NCBI GenBank assembly: GCA_036245805.1
Contig: BTRK01000006.1
Coordinates: 32,120,901 to 32,184,900, forward strand
Direction of reading: 5' to 3'
Length of the DNA stretch: 64,000 nt
From: Pristionchus mayeri
Taxonomy: Eukaryota > Nematoda > Chromadorea > Rhabditida > Neodiplogasteridae
The notes under the pieces were generated by a model that ran no database searches, was not told where the DNA came from, and saw only the letters and a program-made list of their open reading frames with translations. Position numbers and translations under genes: made by a program. Shown here one piece after another: positions 35,513 to 47,981 of this stretch (its first letter is position 1; the number at the start of each line of letters is the position of its first letter).

Positions 35513-38500
35513 TCACTTAGCGAATGCACGAGGGAAGTACTTCTTGTCCATCTTCCACTGCTTCTCGAGATCGTCGATTGACTCCGGCGAGAATCTGAAC
35601 AAATCGATTATCCGAACGGGAATGCAGAACCCTTTACGTCTTTAATGCAGAACGGGAATCTTTAAGCCAAAAATAATAATACATAGACCATTTATTATTT
35701 CTCAATGTGACTCATGGCTACTCGTAGCTACAGTAGTGAGCAAACCTCTCGACGATGGATTGGATTATTCCCTCAGGGGTCTCAGGGTAGGTCACTAGTT
35801 CGACATTCCTCCCATCTTCGATCAGTTTCGTGTTTGGTTGTACGAAGATGAATCGTGGTTTTCTCTTCGCAATGACGATTTCTCTCCACTTCAGATCGGC
35901 ATGATCGACTGCACCGTATCTGAGAAGGGGCTGACTCTCTTCTCTCTCCCTTCACATTCTCCCTCTGTTCTCACTTGTCGAATAGTGCTCTTCCTCCCTT
36001 CACATCAGCAGTTGATTTGAATCCCTGGAGTTTTTTGAGGAATTCGTTGACTGCGGGCACTCCCACAGAGAGGATCTTCGACTCGTCCATTCTGAAGGAG
36101 AGGTCGTCCACTCCTGATGGATCCTTCCTCTGCAGTCAATTGATACAATCTTTTGCACGATGTATACTACTACGATTTCAATAGTTATTTATTCCGTAAT
36201 AATTTAATATCTGATAATCAGAATCCGAATTCATCCTTACCTCTTCGATTGTGATGAATCCCTGTCCAGCCTCGAGGACCACCTTGAGAAGGACATATCG
36301 CGCCCATGAATGAGCCTGAAACAGATGGATTCGAAGTAAGAAACCTTTGCAACTATTTAACACGTGTATCACGAGTCAGTGGATGAAAGACAGGCCCCGC
36401 GGGAACAATTTGAAAATTTATATTTCGTATTTGCTCCATATTATGTTGAGATAATACCCTGGAGTGAAGATTTCGAAAAATATAGGTCATTGGTCCCAGA
36501 GCCGGCTTTTAGAAATTTTCCGGTTTTGCACCTGGCTATAGCGTAAATCAGCTCCCAAACGAGCTACAGAGCTCGCACCGGGCTCAAAATGAGCGTAAAA
36601 CTATTCTGAACAATTTTTATGTTGGCAACTTTTTCAAATAATCGCATGTTAAAAGATATGACTAAAAATGTTGATTCCTAATCTTTCAAAAAATGTTTTC
36701 TCCATCACGCAGGAAACTTACAGTGGATTTTCTTTTCATAAAATGAAAGAAGATCCCTTCATACATCTAAGAAAAAAATAAAATCAAAAATCAAGAGGGG
36801 TTCATGTTTCGATATTTCGCATCAAAGGTGTCATATTGGCGTAGCATGAAAAGAAGTTCTGTCTACTAAACACTAACTTAGCATTCAATGAGAACTCGAT
36901 GTGATTTATTAGTTTTCTCAATGTTACAATTAATTTGGCATTGAAACATGCAAAGTTTGGTTAAGTTTAAAAAATCGATTTTTTCGACCTCGATTTATCG
37001 CATTTTTACACATCTCAGTCAAGATTCTTAATCATACATAGACAATAACTATATACAAGCTTTAATAGACCCCTAGAATAGTAAAAATATTTGAGAAACA
37101 GCCCACTACAACTTCATACTATTTAGATTTTTTCACGCGAACATGCCCTCCCGAGAGTTTCGAAAATATTGAAAGCATTTTTTGACCAGTGTTAAGAGGC
37201 AACTGAAACAGTTTGCAATTGATATACAATTTATGTGATATGAAGAGTTGAAAAACGTTAGCAATACAACAGATGACAACGATTCTGAAAAAAAGTGCAA
37301 AATGGACAGTTCAGAAAATTTCGATTTTTTCAGAATTGTGAAATATGTCAGTAATTCTTTATTAGTTACACATATCCTGCAATTTAAAATATTTTCTGAT
37401 AGAAAATTTATCGATAACCGTATAACCCTGGTCAAAAAATGAACTTTCAATATTTTCGAAACTCTCGGGAGGGCATGTTCGCGTGAAAAAATCTAAATAG
37501 TACGAAGTTGTAGTGGGTTGTTTCTCAAATATTTTTACTATTCTCGGGGTCTACTAAAGCTTGTATATAGTTATTGTCCATGTATGATTAAGAATCTTGA
37601 CTTTGAGATGAGTAAAAATGCGATAAATCGAGGTCGAAAAAATCGATTTTTTAAACTTAACCAAACTTTGCATTTTTCAATGCCAAATTAATTGTAACAT
37701 TGAGAAAACTAATAAATCACATCGAGTTCTCATTTAATGCTAAGTTAGTGTTTAGTAGACAGAACTTCTTTTCATGCTACGCCAATATGACACCTTTGAT
37801 GCGAAATATCGAAACATGAACCCCTCTCGATTTTTGATTTTATTTTTTTCTTAGATGTATGAAGGGATCTTCTTTCATTTTATGAAAAAAAATCCACTGT
37901 AAGTTTCCTGCGTGATGGAGAAAACATTTTTTTGAAAGATTAGGTATCAACATTTTAGTCATATCTTTTTAACTTGCGATTACTTGAAAAATTTGCCAAC
38001 ATAAAAGTTGTTCAGAATAGTTTTACGCTCATTTTGAGCCCGGTGCGAGCTCTATAGCTCGTTTGGGAGCTGATTTACGCTATAGCCAGGTGCAAAACCG
38101 GAAAATTTCTAAAAGCCGGCTCTGGGACCAATGACCTATATTTTTCGAAATCTTCACTCCAGGGTATTATCTCAGCATAATATGGAGCAAATACGAAATA
38201 TAAATTTTCAAATTGTTCCCGCACTCTACTAACTCGTGATACACGTGTTAATCTCTAATACCACCTGGTGGGATACAATTCCTAACAATATGAGGGGTGA
38301 TGCAGGAAGTGGATTGATTAGGTGGACTGTCATTACCTGTCCCCACTTCTTCTTATCTGCATTATGATGCTCGAGAGCAGTGAGTCCCTTGAGCATGGAA
38401 CCGAGCCAATTCGTATGGACGATCTTCTGCGCATATTCTCCCTCGAATCCGAAGATCCTGGGGGGGGGACTACTACATTGAGGAGATTCTCACGTTGGAT

Positions 38501-41166
38501 GAACTGACTTGAGAATGTCCATCTCAGTGCAGAGTACATATCCAACTGCTTCTGCTCTGCATTCTTCGTATGCACTCGAGAGTTGGCCGAAGAGACCTCC
38601 CCAAGTCTCGCCCGGCTCATACCAGGATGTCACCTGCAGAGGAGAAACAAGTTACAGTACATCCACCGACTTGCTTGTGAACAACTATTTCTTATTTTAA
38701 AAAAAAATTAAAATGCTGGTCTCACCTTTCCTCCTGTTATGATATCCATAGTGTTCTCTTTATCAAAGTTGAAGGATCCATCGGAATTTTTCTGGAAAAT
38801 CTGGCTCCGCATCGTATCCACTGGGAGTGAATGATGTTTCTCTGCTTTTGTCTTACCTGGAATAGTTTTCCACTCCCGTGTCCTAGCAGTTCGTGCAGTC
38901 CGATCTGAACTTCGAAGGCCTTCCCATTGTAGTCGAAGATCAACTTCTGCAAAGCATTCATCTTCAAGAATGACTTCTTCAAAGAAATATTTTCCGAACA
39001 TTCAGAAAATATTTCATTTTTTCAAAACTTTAAATGTGGATTTCAAATAGTATATTTCAGTTGGTTAATCCTCGCCTCATCCTCCTCCGATATGAAATTG
39101 ATCTTCTGCTTGGGCATGGCAGAGACAGAATTGGAGAGAGAGACGTTCTTGAATCCCTCGTTCTGTCGAATATCATCGTCTAGAAAGATATCTTATCGAA
39201 GCCATATTTATATATTTATGTCGAATCACTTTAAATCATAGTTATAGGTCGTCTAGGTAGTGGATGGAGAGAGTGACTCACAATTGGGGATGTTTATTCC
39301 ACAGGGAATTCCGCTCACTCCGAATGCGATGACATCGAGTGCAGTGAAGTCTGGTTTGAGGAATGAATCCTTCTCGTACCATTTACCCCATGGGAGTCTG
39401 AGATGAAACCCATTGGAATGACTGTTATCATTTATTTACCTGAAAATGTACTTCCGGTTCGGGAAATTTAATCAGGAGATATTTTACTCATGTCATCCCT
39501 GTCTCACCTCGGTAGAATTTCCTCCGCAGTCTCCACCAGTTTAGCGAATTTCTTGGAAGTTTCCTTGTTGACTGCAGCTACGAATCCCTCGAACTCAGAA
39601 CGGAAACCTGCAAAGCTCGAGATTCACCAAATTAAAAATAATTGAAATTCTTTTGAAATTGATAATGAAATTTCACCGGCAGGATCTCTGTAATTCTCGA
39701 TGAATCCAATGTAGCTCTCCACCACGGGATTCACATCTCTGATCCACAATCGAGAGGCGTCTTTGTGATCTTTGATCTCTCCCGATGTGAAGTGCTCTGC
39801 GTACTTGCCCATCATCGCCTTCTCGTTAGAAGTCGCTGCGAATTCTCCCGCCTTAATAGCATTCGAATGTGTTTTCTTTGCAGGGCTTTCAACAAAGTAT
39901 TGCCAAACATTGTCTGTTATTCCCCTTGCCTTCAGTAGATGGGCACGCACTCGTGCGAGTATCTCCGAATAATCTCCCTTTTCCTGCACTATCCTCACCC
40001 CTTCGAACTCATCCTCAATCGAACCACCTCAAATAGACATACAAATTACAGTGCTATTTTACAATAATTCTTCAACCGATTTCATTTCGACCTAAAAAGT
40101 CTCACCATTGATTGAGGCTGATTTAATGATGTACGTCGTCCTCCCATTTATTTCTTCCTTGAACAGACGACTGTTCCATCCCTCCAGACTCTACAACTTC
40201 GTATTCAAAATTCAAACGCGGTCTTTTAATCTGGGGCAACATATCTGAATATGGTACACTACCCTCTGTTTCATGTATCGATAGATGAAGTCGCTGTCAT
40301 TCTTGGTCACTGACTCCGAGTGGTACGTCGTCACTCCTCCGTCGTTGAATCCCAGTCCGGCAGTTCGTTTGTCGATACAGAAGATTCCATCTTCGACTTC
40401 TTTGTAGAGGGAGATCAGATGGACGGACGAGGCGAGTCTCTTCAACTTCTCCTGAAATATGGAGTGAAGAGTGAGATTCAGCAGGGAAGTTAGGACTAAA
40501 TGAAACTACTCATCTAGTCGTACTGAGTCCTAAGCATTTTCAAAACAGAAAAAAATGATGAAACGGACTGGAGAGAGATCGGGAATGAACTTGGAGTCTC
40601 CGAATCCCTTGTAGTTTCCACCATTAGAGTAGAAAGAGGCGGCCCAAACCATGAAGGAAAGCCAATCCTCATCGGAAAACCCCTGAATTTAGAGTTGTAT
40701 CAGTGTATTGGTCCGAGTCTTTGCAGTATGTCTTGACAGTAAGGGAATTGCGGAAGGAATATTTGGAGATGAGTTTCAACTCACAGCGGCGAATGCTTTC
40801 CTCTTGATTTCTCCGATGGAATCGGATGAGAAAAGACGATGGAGAAGAACGAATATTCCTCCCGATTCAGGGGAAGTCTCAAAAACAAGGGAGGAATTGA
40901 AAATTCACAAGTAAAATTGGAAATGCAACTACAGGAAGGATATGATATGAATTGAACCTGAAGGGGAATGATGAGTGATCCCTCGAATGAAGCACGTGCT
41001 ATGTAGTGCGCATAGAGACGCTCCGTCGGTGAGAGATCTTACAATTGATTCATCGATATAACCAAAATAAGAGCAAAGTCTGATTCTGGAATGCGGTGTT
41101 GCAGTCCAATTCGCAGATGGGGACATCGTTGGGAATGATGTGAAGACTGACGTCGACCTCACTCAT
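35513..41166 (-). CDS. Dipeptidyl peptidase III (M49 metallopeptidase)
   Basis: Cytosolic zinc exopeptidase removing dipeptides from peptide N-termini. The start at 41166 ([20 protein letters not shown]) aligns with the human N-terminus. Then [78 protein letters not shown], the zinc motif [13 protein letters not shown] (about 38885), EECRAEAVG (second zinc site, about 38570), [35 protein letters not shown] and the end FPRAFAK at 35513. All key zinc ligands and the catalytic Glu are present. An acceptor TTACAG about 33 bases upstream of the ATG would suit spliced-leader trans-splicing. The intron between about 38320 and 36315 contains foldback element 2. The first internal junction (around 41090-41045) could not be resolved in phase; it may use a non-canonical donor or hide an indel. 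Confidence 0.9.
36361..38247. mobile_element. Foldback element 2, TTAA-flanked, in DPP III intron
   Basis: Arms of about 840 bases (36361-about 37200 and about 37425-38247) pair end to end: CACGTGTATCACGAGT at the left, ACTCGTGATACACGTG at the right. TTAA stands on both sides (36357-36360 and 38248-38251), consistent with a TTAA target duplication, though TTAACACGTG is itself part of the symmetry. About 220 bases separate the arms. It has no transposase; it is related to the core of foldback element 1. Confidence 0.85.
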
Positions 41167-42471
41167 CTCTCGGATTAGTCCACTCAGCTCTTTCCTCTGT
41201 AATACAGTTATCGGATATAGGAACTTGCGAAAGGGACAAACGGTTACAGTTTACTGAAGAGATAACGGAAGGATGGAAAAAAGAGAAAGAATATGAACTG
41301 GAGCAATGGAGAGAGGAGATGAAAATGTTGACTCCTACAATCTCACCCGATTGCCGGCTCTATTATCATATCATGTTCTCCCACAAGAACCTGTCGACAA
41401 CAATCCTTTTTATACCATTATTTGCGGGGAGGGGAGGTGGGATACTTTCGCAACCAGTGCATTGATATCTGCTGCAGACTGCACAAATAAACAACAGAAC
41501 GTGAGATAAAATGGAAGAGAGAGGGAATGATTGACTCTCTCTCTCTCTCTGCTAGGGACAACAGTTGTCCACAATAGAGAGACAACATCGAGTGGACAGA
41601 GGATGGGCAATTTCTGCATATCCTCTCCCTTTGTCTCATCTACTCTGTGAGAGAATGATGATCTGTTGTCAATAGGGAGGGAAACTAATCCGCCTTACAG
41701 TCAAGTGCTAATCCGTAGCACTCGAAAATCCAAGGAAATTGAAACTTAAAAATACGAATCGCATTTTCTTGGATAAACATTGACTGTGTCAGTTAAACTT
41801 CGACAGTATCTTTCAACAACATGTTTACGTTAAGCATAATGCGATCGAAAAGTGATTTGTTTCATCAAGTTCCTCCGTGACAGTAAGATGCCTAAGCATA
41901 ACCTTTGACATTGAACATGAACTCTAAATATTCGCAAGATTGTATTTAATTCGTCCTGAGCGGATACACAAATAAACCGATTTCGAGTATTATATTATCT
42001 AAGCCAATTTCAACCGTAAGCGAAAATAGACATGATTCACAAAATTGTGCACGTGAAATTGAATCCCGGCCTCGCATATGCGTTAGATACTACTGAGGTA
42101 TTGCCTATACTCGCCATCGATGAATATCTTGGGCATTTGTGTTAAATTTGTTAAATTTGCCAAGTTACCGATCGAACTCATTTATACAGTATTTTCCATT
42201 ACGTCACTTTCGTGACAATATAGACTATATTTTTTAGAAAACCTATTGATAAGTGATGGGAGTAGAGCATAATTCGGCATACTCCAATCTTTATTTCTTT
42301 ATGGCACAGTACAATGCTGTTTCAGAAGTAATGGCTTTTCTTTAGCAGGAAGAATGAAAGATCTTATCTTATCACTTGCAAGGGAAAGATCTCGAACTTC
42401 ATGATAAAAGATAAAGGTAAAGGTGAAGGTACATCCCGTCTTCGAGACCAGCTCGCGGAAGAACACTGCTA
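41167..42471. other. Intergenic, no gene supported
   Basis: Divergent spacer upstream of DPP III. It contains a GA/TC-rich tract near 41510-41550. Short open frames are not supported by splice sites or domains. Confidence 0.5.
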
Positions 42472-42746
42472 CTCTGGTAAAAGTTTCCCAGTGGGATCCC
42501 AGTGAAATCCCAGTGGGGACCCCGCGTGTATCTCACTGGGAAATCCACTGGGATCCCACTGGGAAAGTCTGTTCAAGTCGCTATCCCAGTGGGATGACAG
42601 TGGAATTTCCCACTGGGATCCTAGATTTTTCCCAGTGGGATCACAGTGAAATCTCCCACTGGGATCCCAGTGGATTTTCCAATGAAATACATGCGGGGTC
42701 TCCACTGGGATTTCACTGGGATCCCACTGGGAAATTTTTACCAGAG
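42472..42746. mobile_element. MITE built of palindromic CCCAGTGGGATCCCACTGGG units
   Basis: Terminal inverted repeats CTCTGGTAAAA / TTTTTACCAGAG enclose a run of CAGTGGGATCCCAGTG-like self-complementary units in both orientations. The ends share CTCTGGT with the element at 27947-28412 although the repeated units differ, suggesting two members of one architecture. Confidence 0.7.
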
Positions 42747-43396
42747 ATAGGCCAGTGTTAATTTGGGCGGATTCAGTCCGGAGTGCCCACCTTTCGCCAG
42801 ACCTATTTGCCTGCGTGATCTAGTCACTTCATGATATACATCATAGATTGTCCGATTTAGCATACAGGCGGTACAATAATAATAAATAGGTTATTCATAG
42901 TTGTGTGTTGAGCTCTATGACTTTAAAGCATCTGTTCTCTTTACTTTACTTATAATATAATTCAGATGGCTGCCTAGAAGGTAAAGCACACGGCATTCTC
43001 ACGTGGGCATTCAATTTTGTTTGCCTCTCTGTGATCTCGAATACTCTTCTCCTTCCTTTCTCTCTATCTCTTTAACATTCTCATGCACTCTTATGCAGCA
43101 TCGAACGATAATCGAGACGAGTGGACTATTTCATATATTATGCGCATGTCATGTTTATGCAACTAATCAAGTTATGGTGGAAAATTTGTTTATTGCTCCG
43201 ACTCTCTGAAATGAACGCATTCTCACGTTTATTGGGCAACGTGAGAGAGTTGCAATCATTCTTCATCCGTTATCACCATTATGGCAGCACAAAGTGGACA
43301 TGAATGCGCACACTTTTCATGCCACATGTTATCCATCACCACTGCTATAACCGTGTGTATTCTTGCCCATACTCCTACACTAATTGCATATTTCAG
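42747..43396. other. Upstream region of the methyltransferase
   Basis: No gene seen. CTTTACTTTACTT near 42938 resembles the tail of the SINE-like element at 35193-35460. The last six bases (TTTCAG) form an acceptor immediately before the ATG, suited to a spliced leader. Confidence 0.4.
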
Positions 43397-45676
43397 ATGT
43401 CCGACCTCAAGACTACTCTTCAAGTGAGTTCCCCGAAATATTAGCCATAGCTAAAAATCATCTTCATCTTTCAGATGATGCTAATGGGTGGAATGATCAC
43501 TCCGACCATCGCACTCGGAAAGAAACTCGGATTGTTTGAAGCACTAGCAGAGGCGAGTTGAATCAATTTGTTCTGGAACTGAATCCGCTCTACTGTTCCA
43601 TTAAAATGGTCCCTGTTGATTTATGAGAAGATCATTGTTCGATCCTTGGGCTACAGTCGTTCATTGCAGGTCGCATCTGAATCCTCTCCAGCAGATGCGA
43701 AGACAATTGCTGAGAAGGCTGGATGCAAAGAGAGGTTTTCACCATGCTGTTGCATAATGAGAATGATGAGATTGCGCGAGAAAAGAAAACCTTCTCCATC
43801 TCCAGATACGTCCGTGAGTGGTTGGCAGTTCTCTCTTGCGCGGGTTTCATCGAAGTGACGCCCGATGAGAAGTTCTGGCTCACGCACGAAGCAAAACATG
43901 TACGTGATTCATTCGAATTGAGCAGGAGAATTAAATATTCATAATAATTGTTTTGTTTGCACAATATTGTCTTCTTTTCATGACTTTCAGCAAAGAAGGA
44001 AGAACAACATGGAGACCGTGCAATTTTCTGAACTTTTTCGTTAACAGGAATTCTCTGGGATGAACAACTTCGTCGTCGCTCAGATGTCCTTCCTTCCCTC
44101 TGTAGTCAAGACATTCACCGAATTGACAGAGGCATTCAAGAAGGAAGGACCTTATGGTACATATCCTGGCTCACTCTTCCCTATCAAGGCACACAAAACA
44201 TAGAGATCATTCTTCTGAAGTATGGACGGAACTCATCTTCAAATTGAGGTCTGGAGTACTCGCAGTTCTCTGATTTCTACTCTTCGATGGACATTATGAC
44301 TAGGGTGATGCACGATGCTCATCTCATCTCTAAATACTTCCCTCTGGCAAGAAATTATTGTGATACTTGAATGAAACTGATTCAATCGCGAATTATAAGC
44401 AGATATTATGCTGCTTGTTTGCTGCATAGCTTGACACCATTTATCCCAAATTGCTAATAATGCAGATCGGCATGAGTGAGAGACTGGAGGCGGGGAATCT
44501 CAGAGTTCTGGACGTCGGTTGCGGATCTGGATACCACGCACTCAAGATGGGTGAGCATTAGTGGTTGGTCCAAATTGTTGACTGAGATCTACATGTTTGG
44601 TTTTATTCTTTCAACGACCTTCTCATGAGCGAACATGACTGACTGATCTTTGATCTTTTTTCTTCAGCTGCGACGTATCCCAAATGCGAAATGCACGGAG
44701 CTGACATTTCCGAGCCTGCCATTGAAATGGCTAACAAGAGTCTCAAAGAGGAAGGGCTGAAGAATCTGGTGAACCCCGTTAAGACATTTGATAGTTCGCT
44801 TGGCTTCCTTTCTTTATGATTGCAATTAGTTGTTGATGAGATGAGCAACGAAAAAAGAAGTCACAACATAACATGGGCATCCCGCCGGAAGTTGCCACTC
44901 TTCTCTCTCAGACTTTCCACGTGGAGGATGCAGGGAAGATGCCCGATGCATGGACGAATTCATTCGATTTCATCACCATCTTCGACGCTTGCCACGACCA
45001 GATGAGACCCGATCTCGTGAGGATTACCTATCTTTTACCTTTAACCACACGAAAGATAGCTCATGATGTCGTTGATCTCAATACGTTAATATTTCAGTGT
45101 CTCAAAGAGATCTACCGCATGCTCAAGCCAGGAGGAATCTTCGCTATGCTCGAGGTATCTAAACACGAATATTTGAATGTTCTGCGGCTCTTGTTAAATA
45201 TGTTGTCTATGGCAGGTCCGAGGTACGTCTAACATCCACTCTGACAAGGAGAAGCAAGGCCCGCTCGCAGCTGTATTCTACGCATCTTCCATGTTCCATT
45301 GTCTGCCCGTAGGAAGCAATAGAGAAGGTATACACCTTAACAAACTCATTATATCTCTCAAAGGAGTCAAAGGAGAAGTTACATTGAGGAATGTACTGTC
45401 TTTCCGATCAAATTTGACATTGTAGACGCTCTGTGCATGGGTGCGATGTGGGGAGAAAAACGAGCTCGGAAACTCATCCAAGACGCTGGCTTTAAATGTG
45501 AAAATGTAAAGGTGAGAGAATTTAGTCCAACATATTCCATTTTTAAATACGCCACTAATTATTCTCCCAATCAGATAAAAATAAGTGTGTCCTCTCAGGT
45601 AGTCGAGCCCAAATTCTTCCCCATCAACATCGTGTACCTCTGCACGAAGGAGGAGATACCCCATTACAACCTTTGA
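43397..45676 (+). CDS. SAM-dependent methyltransferase with winged-helix N-domain
   Basis: Starts MSDLKTTLQ directly after TTTCAG, then MMLMGGMITPTIALGKKLGL, DAKTIAEKAGCKERYVREWL (dimerisation/winged-helix-like part), FTELTEAFKKEGPYGLEYSQ, and the SAM-binding motif I VLDVGCGSGYHALKM near 44500. Motif II/III regions follow: CEMHGADISEPAIEMANKSL, FDFITIFDACHDQMRPD, IYRMLKPGGIFAMLEV. It ends RKLIQDAGFKCENVKVVEPK to CTKEEIPHYNL at 45676. About ten exons are separated by short introns. It resembles a methyltransferase family that is multi-copy in Caenorhabditis. The substrate is unknown. The exon between about 44760 and 44890 was not pinned exactly. Confidence 0.85.
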
Positions 45677-45793
45677 ACGCCCTATAGAAGATGATGTAGT
45701 TCTTCTCCAGATGTTATAAGTAGAAAGGACCACAATTTTGTGAAATACATGTTTATATCTATCGTATTCACAGACACATCAGATCTCTCCTTC

Positions 45794-47203
45794 TTAGACG
45801 CGGGCCTTTCTTCTGCGAGAGTATCCAGAGACAACGGGAGCGGGCTCCTCGTATCCCTGGTTCTTAGGCTCGCTCTTGACCTGCAATATTGATTATAGTA
45901 ACCCGAGGTTCAATTAATTAATGCTGCGAATTACAGTAATCCGTATACAGTACCTCGAAGGAACGAGCGGGGCATGGGCAGTAAGCGGCATCAGATCCGG
46001 GAAGTCCGGCATCTCCCTCAGTTCCGTCAACTCCGGGTTCTCCGGCATCTCCGTCTCTTCCGGGAGCTCCTGCGGGTCCCTGGGGTCCAGGTGCACCGTT
46101 GTCTCCCTTGGATCCACGGGGTCCGGCCTTTCCGGGGCGTCCAGCACGGCCTTCCTACAATTGGAGGTTACAGTATCAAATGAGGATTGTGTGAGAGGTA
46201 CTAATCCATAAACCGTTGCCTACCTTTCCGGGAGCTCCAGGAGCTCCGTGTCCTCTCTTTCCATTTCTTCCGGGTGCTCCGGGTCTTCCATCGTGCCCGT
46301 CCTTGGCATCAGGTCCAGGCTCTCCAGCGAGTCCGGGTGCTCCATCCTCTCCGTCCTTTCCGGGTGCTCCGGGTGCTCCAGCTCCTCCATCGAGACCAGG
46401 CTGTCCAGCCTCTCCATCGGGTCCAGCGGGTCCTCTGGGTCCAGCAGGGCACTTGATGCAAGGCTCGGGCTGGGCGTACGGGTCCTTCTCAGAGGGAAGA
46501 CCAGTGAGACCGGGGTTTCCGTCCTTTCCAGCCTCTCCGTCGAATCCAGCATCTCCAGGTGCTCCAGGAGGGCCGGGAGGACCTGCAATGATTATTAAAT
46601 CACATACTTCTTCCTACGAGGGTAAGGGGGGGGGAGGGGGGAGGGGGGGGTGATCATCTTACCAGCGGGGCAGTTGTTGGGCTGCTCTCCGCAGTTGCAG
46701 CTCTTGCCGTTAGCCTGACGGACCTGCAATAAAGGAATGAACCTGTGAACATCAAACCTGAGACATTTCAATGCCGAAGCCCACAGAATCACACGGATAC
46801 CGTACCTTTCTGACGTTGAAGGGCATGCTGGAAGATGCACCGACAGAGGGAGTGGCCAGAATGATGTTGGTCCACGCGTCATTGGCGACCATCTGAAGAA
46901 GAACTTATTTTATTTCCCCAAAAATTGATAATACTATGCAGTTTGCGCTAAACCGGATAGTCAATGGCTCATTGATGCATCTGCTAGAAGAAGATGGCTG
47001 ACCTTGAACTCCTTGAGGTCCATCATTGCCTCTTCATGGAAGGAAGTGATGTCATTTGCAAGGATGGCAAGAGAAGCCATCACTGCGAAGATTGCGATGC
47101 CTGAGCCGGCAGTGGCCACGTACACCAGAGCCTGAAGGGAAGAAGGTGCTAGAGACAGGAAGGAAGGGTGGATAAAGGGAGGAATTCCACTCACGTTAGT
47201 CAT
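45794..47203 (-). CDS. Cuticle collagen C
   Basis: Exons 47203-47195, 47131-47003, 46892-46806, 46723-46663, 46582-46224, 46154-45954 and 45880-45794 join in phase to 310 residues. The N-terminus MTN plus [19 protein letters not shown] and [12 protein letters not shown] are nearly identical to collagens A and B, as is [13 protein letters not shown]. The Gly-X-Y region has the same EKDPYAQP interruption but an extra intron, and ends CPCPARSF. The tail is much shorter (VKSEPKNQGYEEP to RRRKARV). It is a paralogue of the inverted pair, older than their duplication. The adjacent intron near 46620-46650 contains G runs. Confidence 0.92.
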
Positions 47204-47254
47204 TGTAGTGGAAGTAGTCGAGGTGACTGCTTGCTACTGCCCTTTCCCTCCCTC

Positions 47255-47262
47255 CTTTTATA
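47255..47262 (-). promoter_or_regulatory. TATA box of collagen C
   Basis: TATAAAAG about 52 bases upstream of the start codon, in a GGAGGGAGGG context like that of collagens A and B. Confidence 0.7.
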
Positions 47263-47981
47263 CCTCGAGAAGAACAAAAAAGGCGTCATCCGCAGTAATG
47301 ATTGTTCGTGGCTGCTCGACCTTGGCAGCCCATGCAGCAGTCTCTCTCTCGCGAGTTCCCCCTCTATCTCCCCTTCCCATCTACACTCGATACCTCCCCT
47401 TTCCCCTCACTCTCTTCAGGGTCGTAGAGGAGAGATGGGAGTGATCGAAGAGAACCCCTCTGACCTCTCCCTTCTCTCCCATTTCTTCGTCAATTCGCCC
47501 CCCCCCCCCTGGTCACAAAGAATGACGACGAGAAAGAAAGAAGGGCTAAGATCATTGTGAGAGGACGGTGAATATTATTGAGTAAACAGGGGAAAGATCA
47601 CGCAAATACCGAGGGTGAAAGTGTCCATTCTCTTGGAGGTTCGGCCGGTTCGGAAGGAAAGGGACACATTCTGGTGAGTTCCACTCCTCGGAAGGCTAAC
47701 TGGCAGAGTTATTCTTTTCATGTGCTGATTCAGTGAGTTAATGTTAAAGGGAAATAGGTCAAGCCAAATTTCGACCATGTTTCCGATTGAAGTGATGTCT
47801 CCAATGGTCTCGTCTACTCTGGTTGCAACTCTCTTCACTCTCCTCCGTTCTGTCGATCTCGAGGAATACGATCAAGGTCCTCCTTCTTCTCCCTCATTCA
47901 ATGGATGAGTGTGATAAGGAACATGTGTCTGCTGGCACATTTAGCTGTGTTTTTGTTCAATCATAACGATCGAGGTTGCAG
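47263..47981. other. Intergenic, no gene supported
   Basis: Divergent spacer between collagen C and the ShKT gene, with a 10-base C run near 47500. A possible signal-peptide frame starts at about 47905 (MSVIRNMCLLAHLAVFLF) but does not join in phase to the first ShKT exon with the sites seen. Confidence 0.4.

Noticed and set aside
42423..42761. Open frame with repeated HWDP-like peptides
   Set aside because: It is a translation of the palindromic repeat units of a MITE, readable on both strands.
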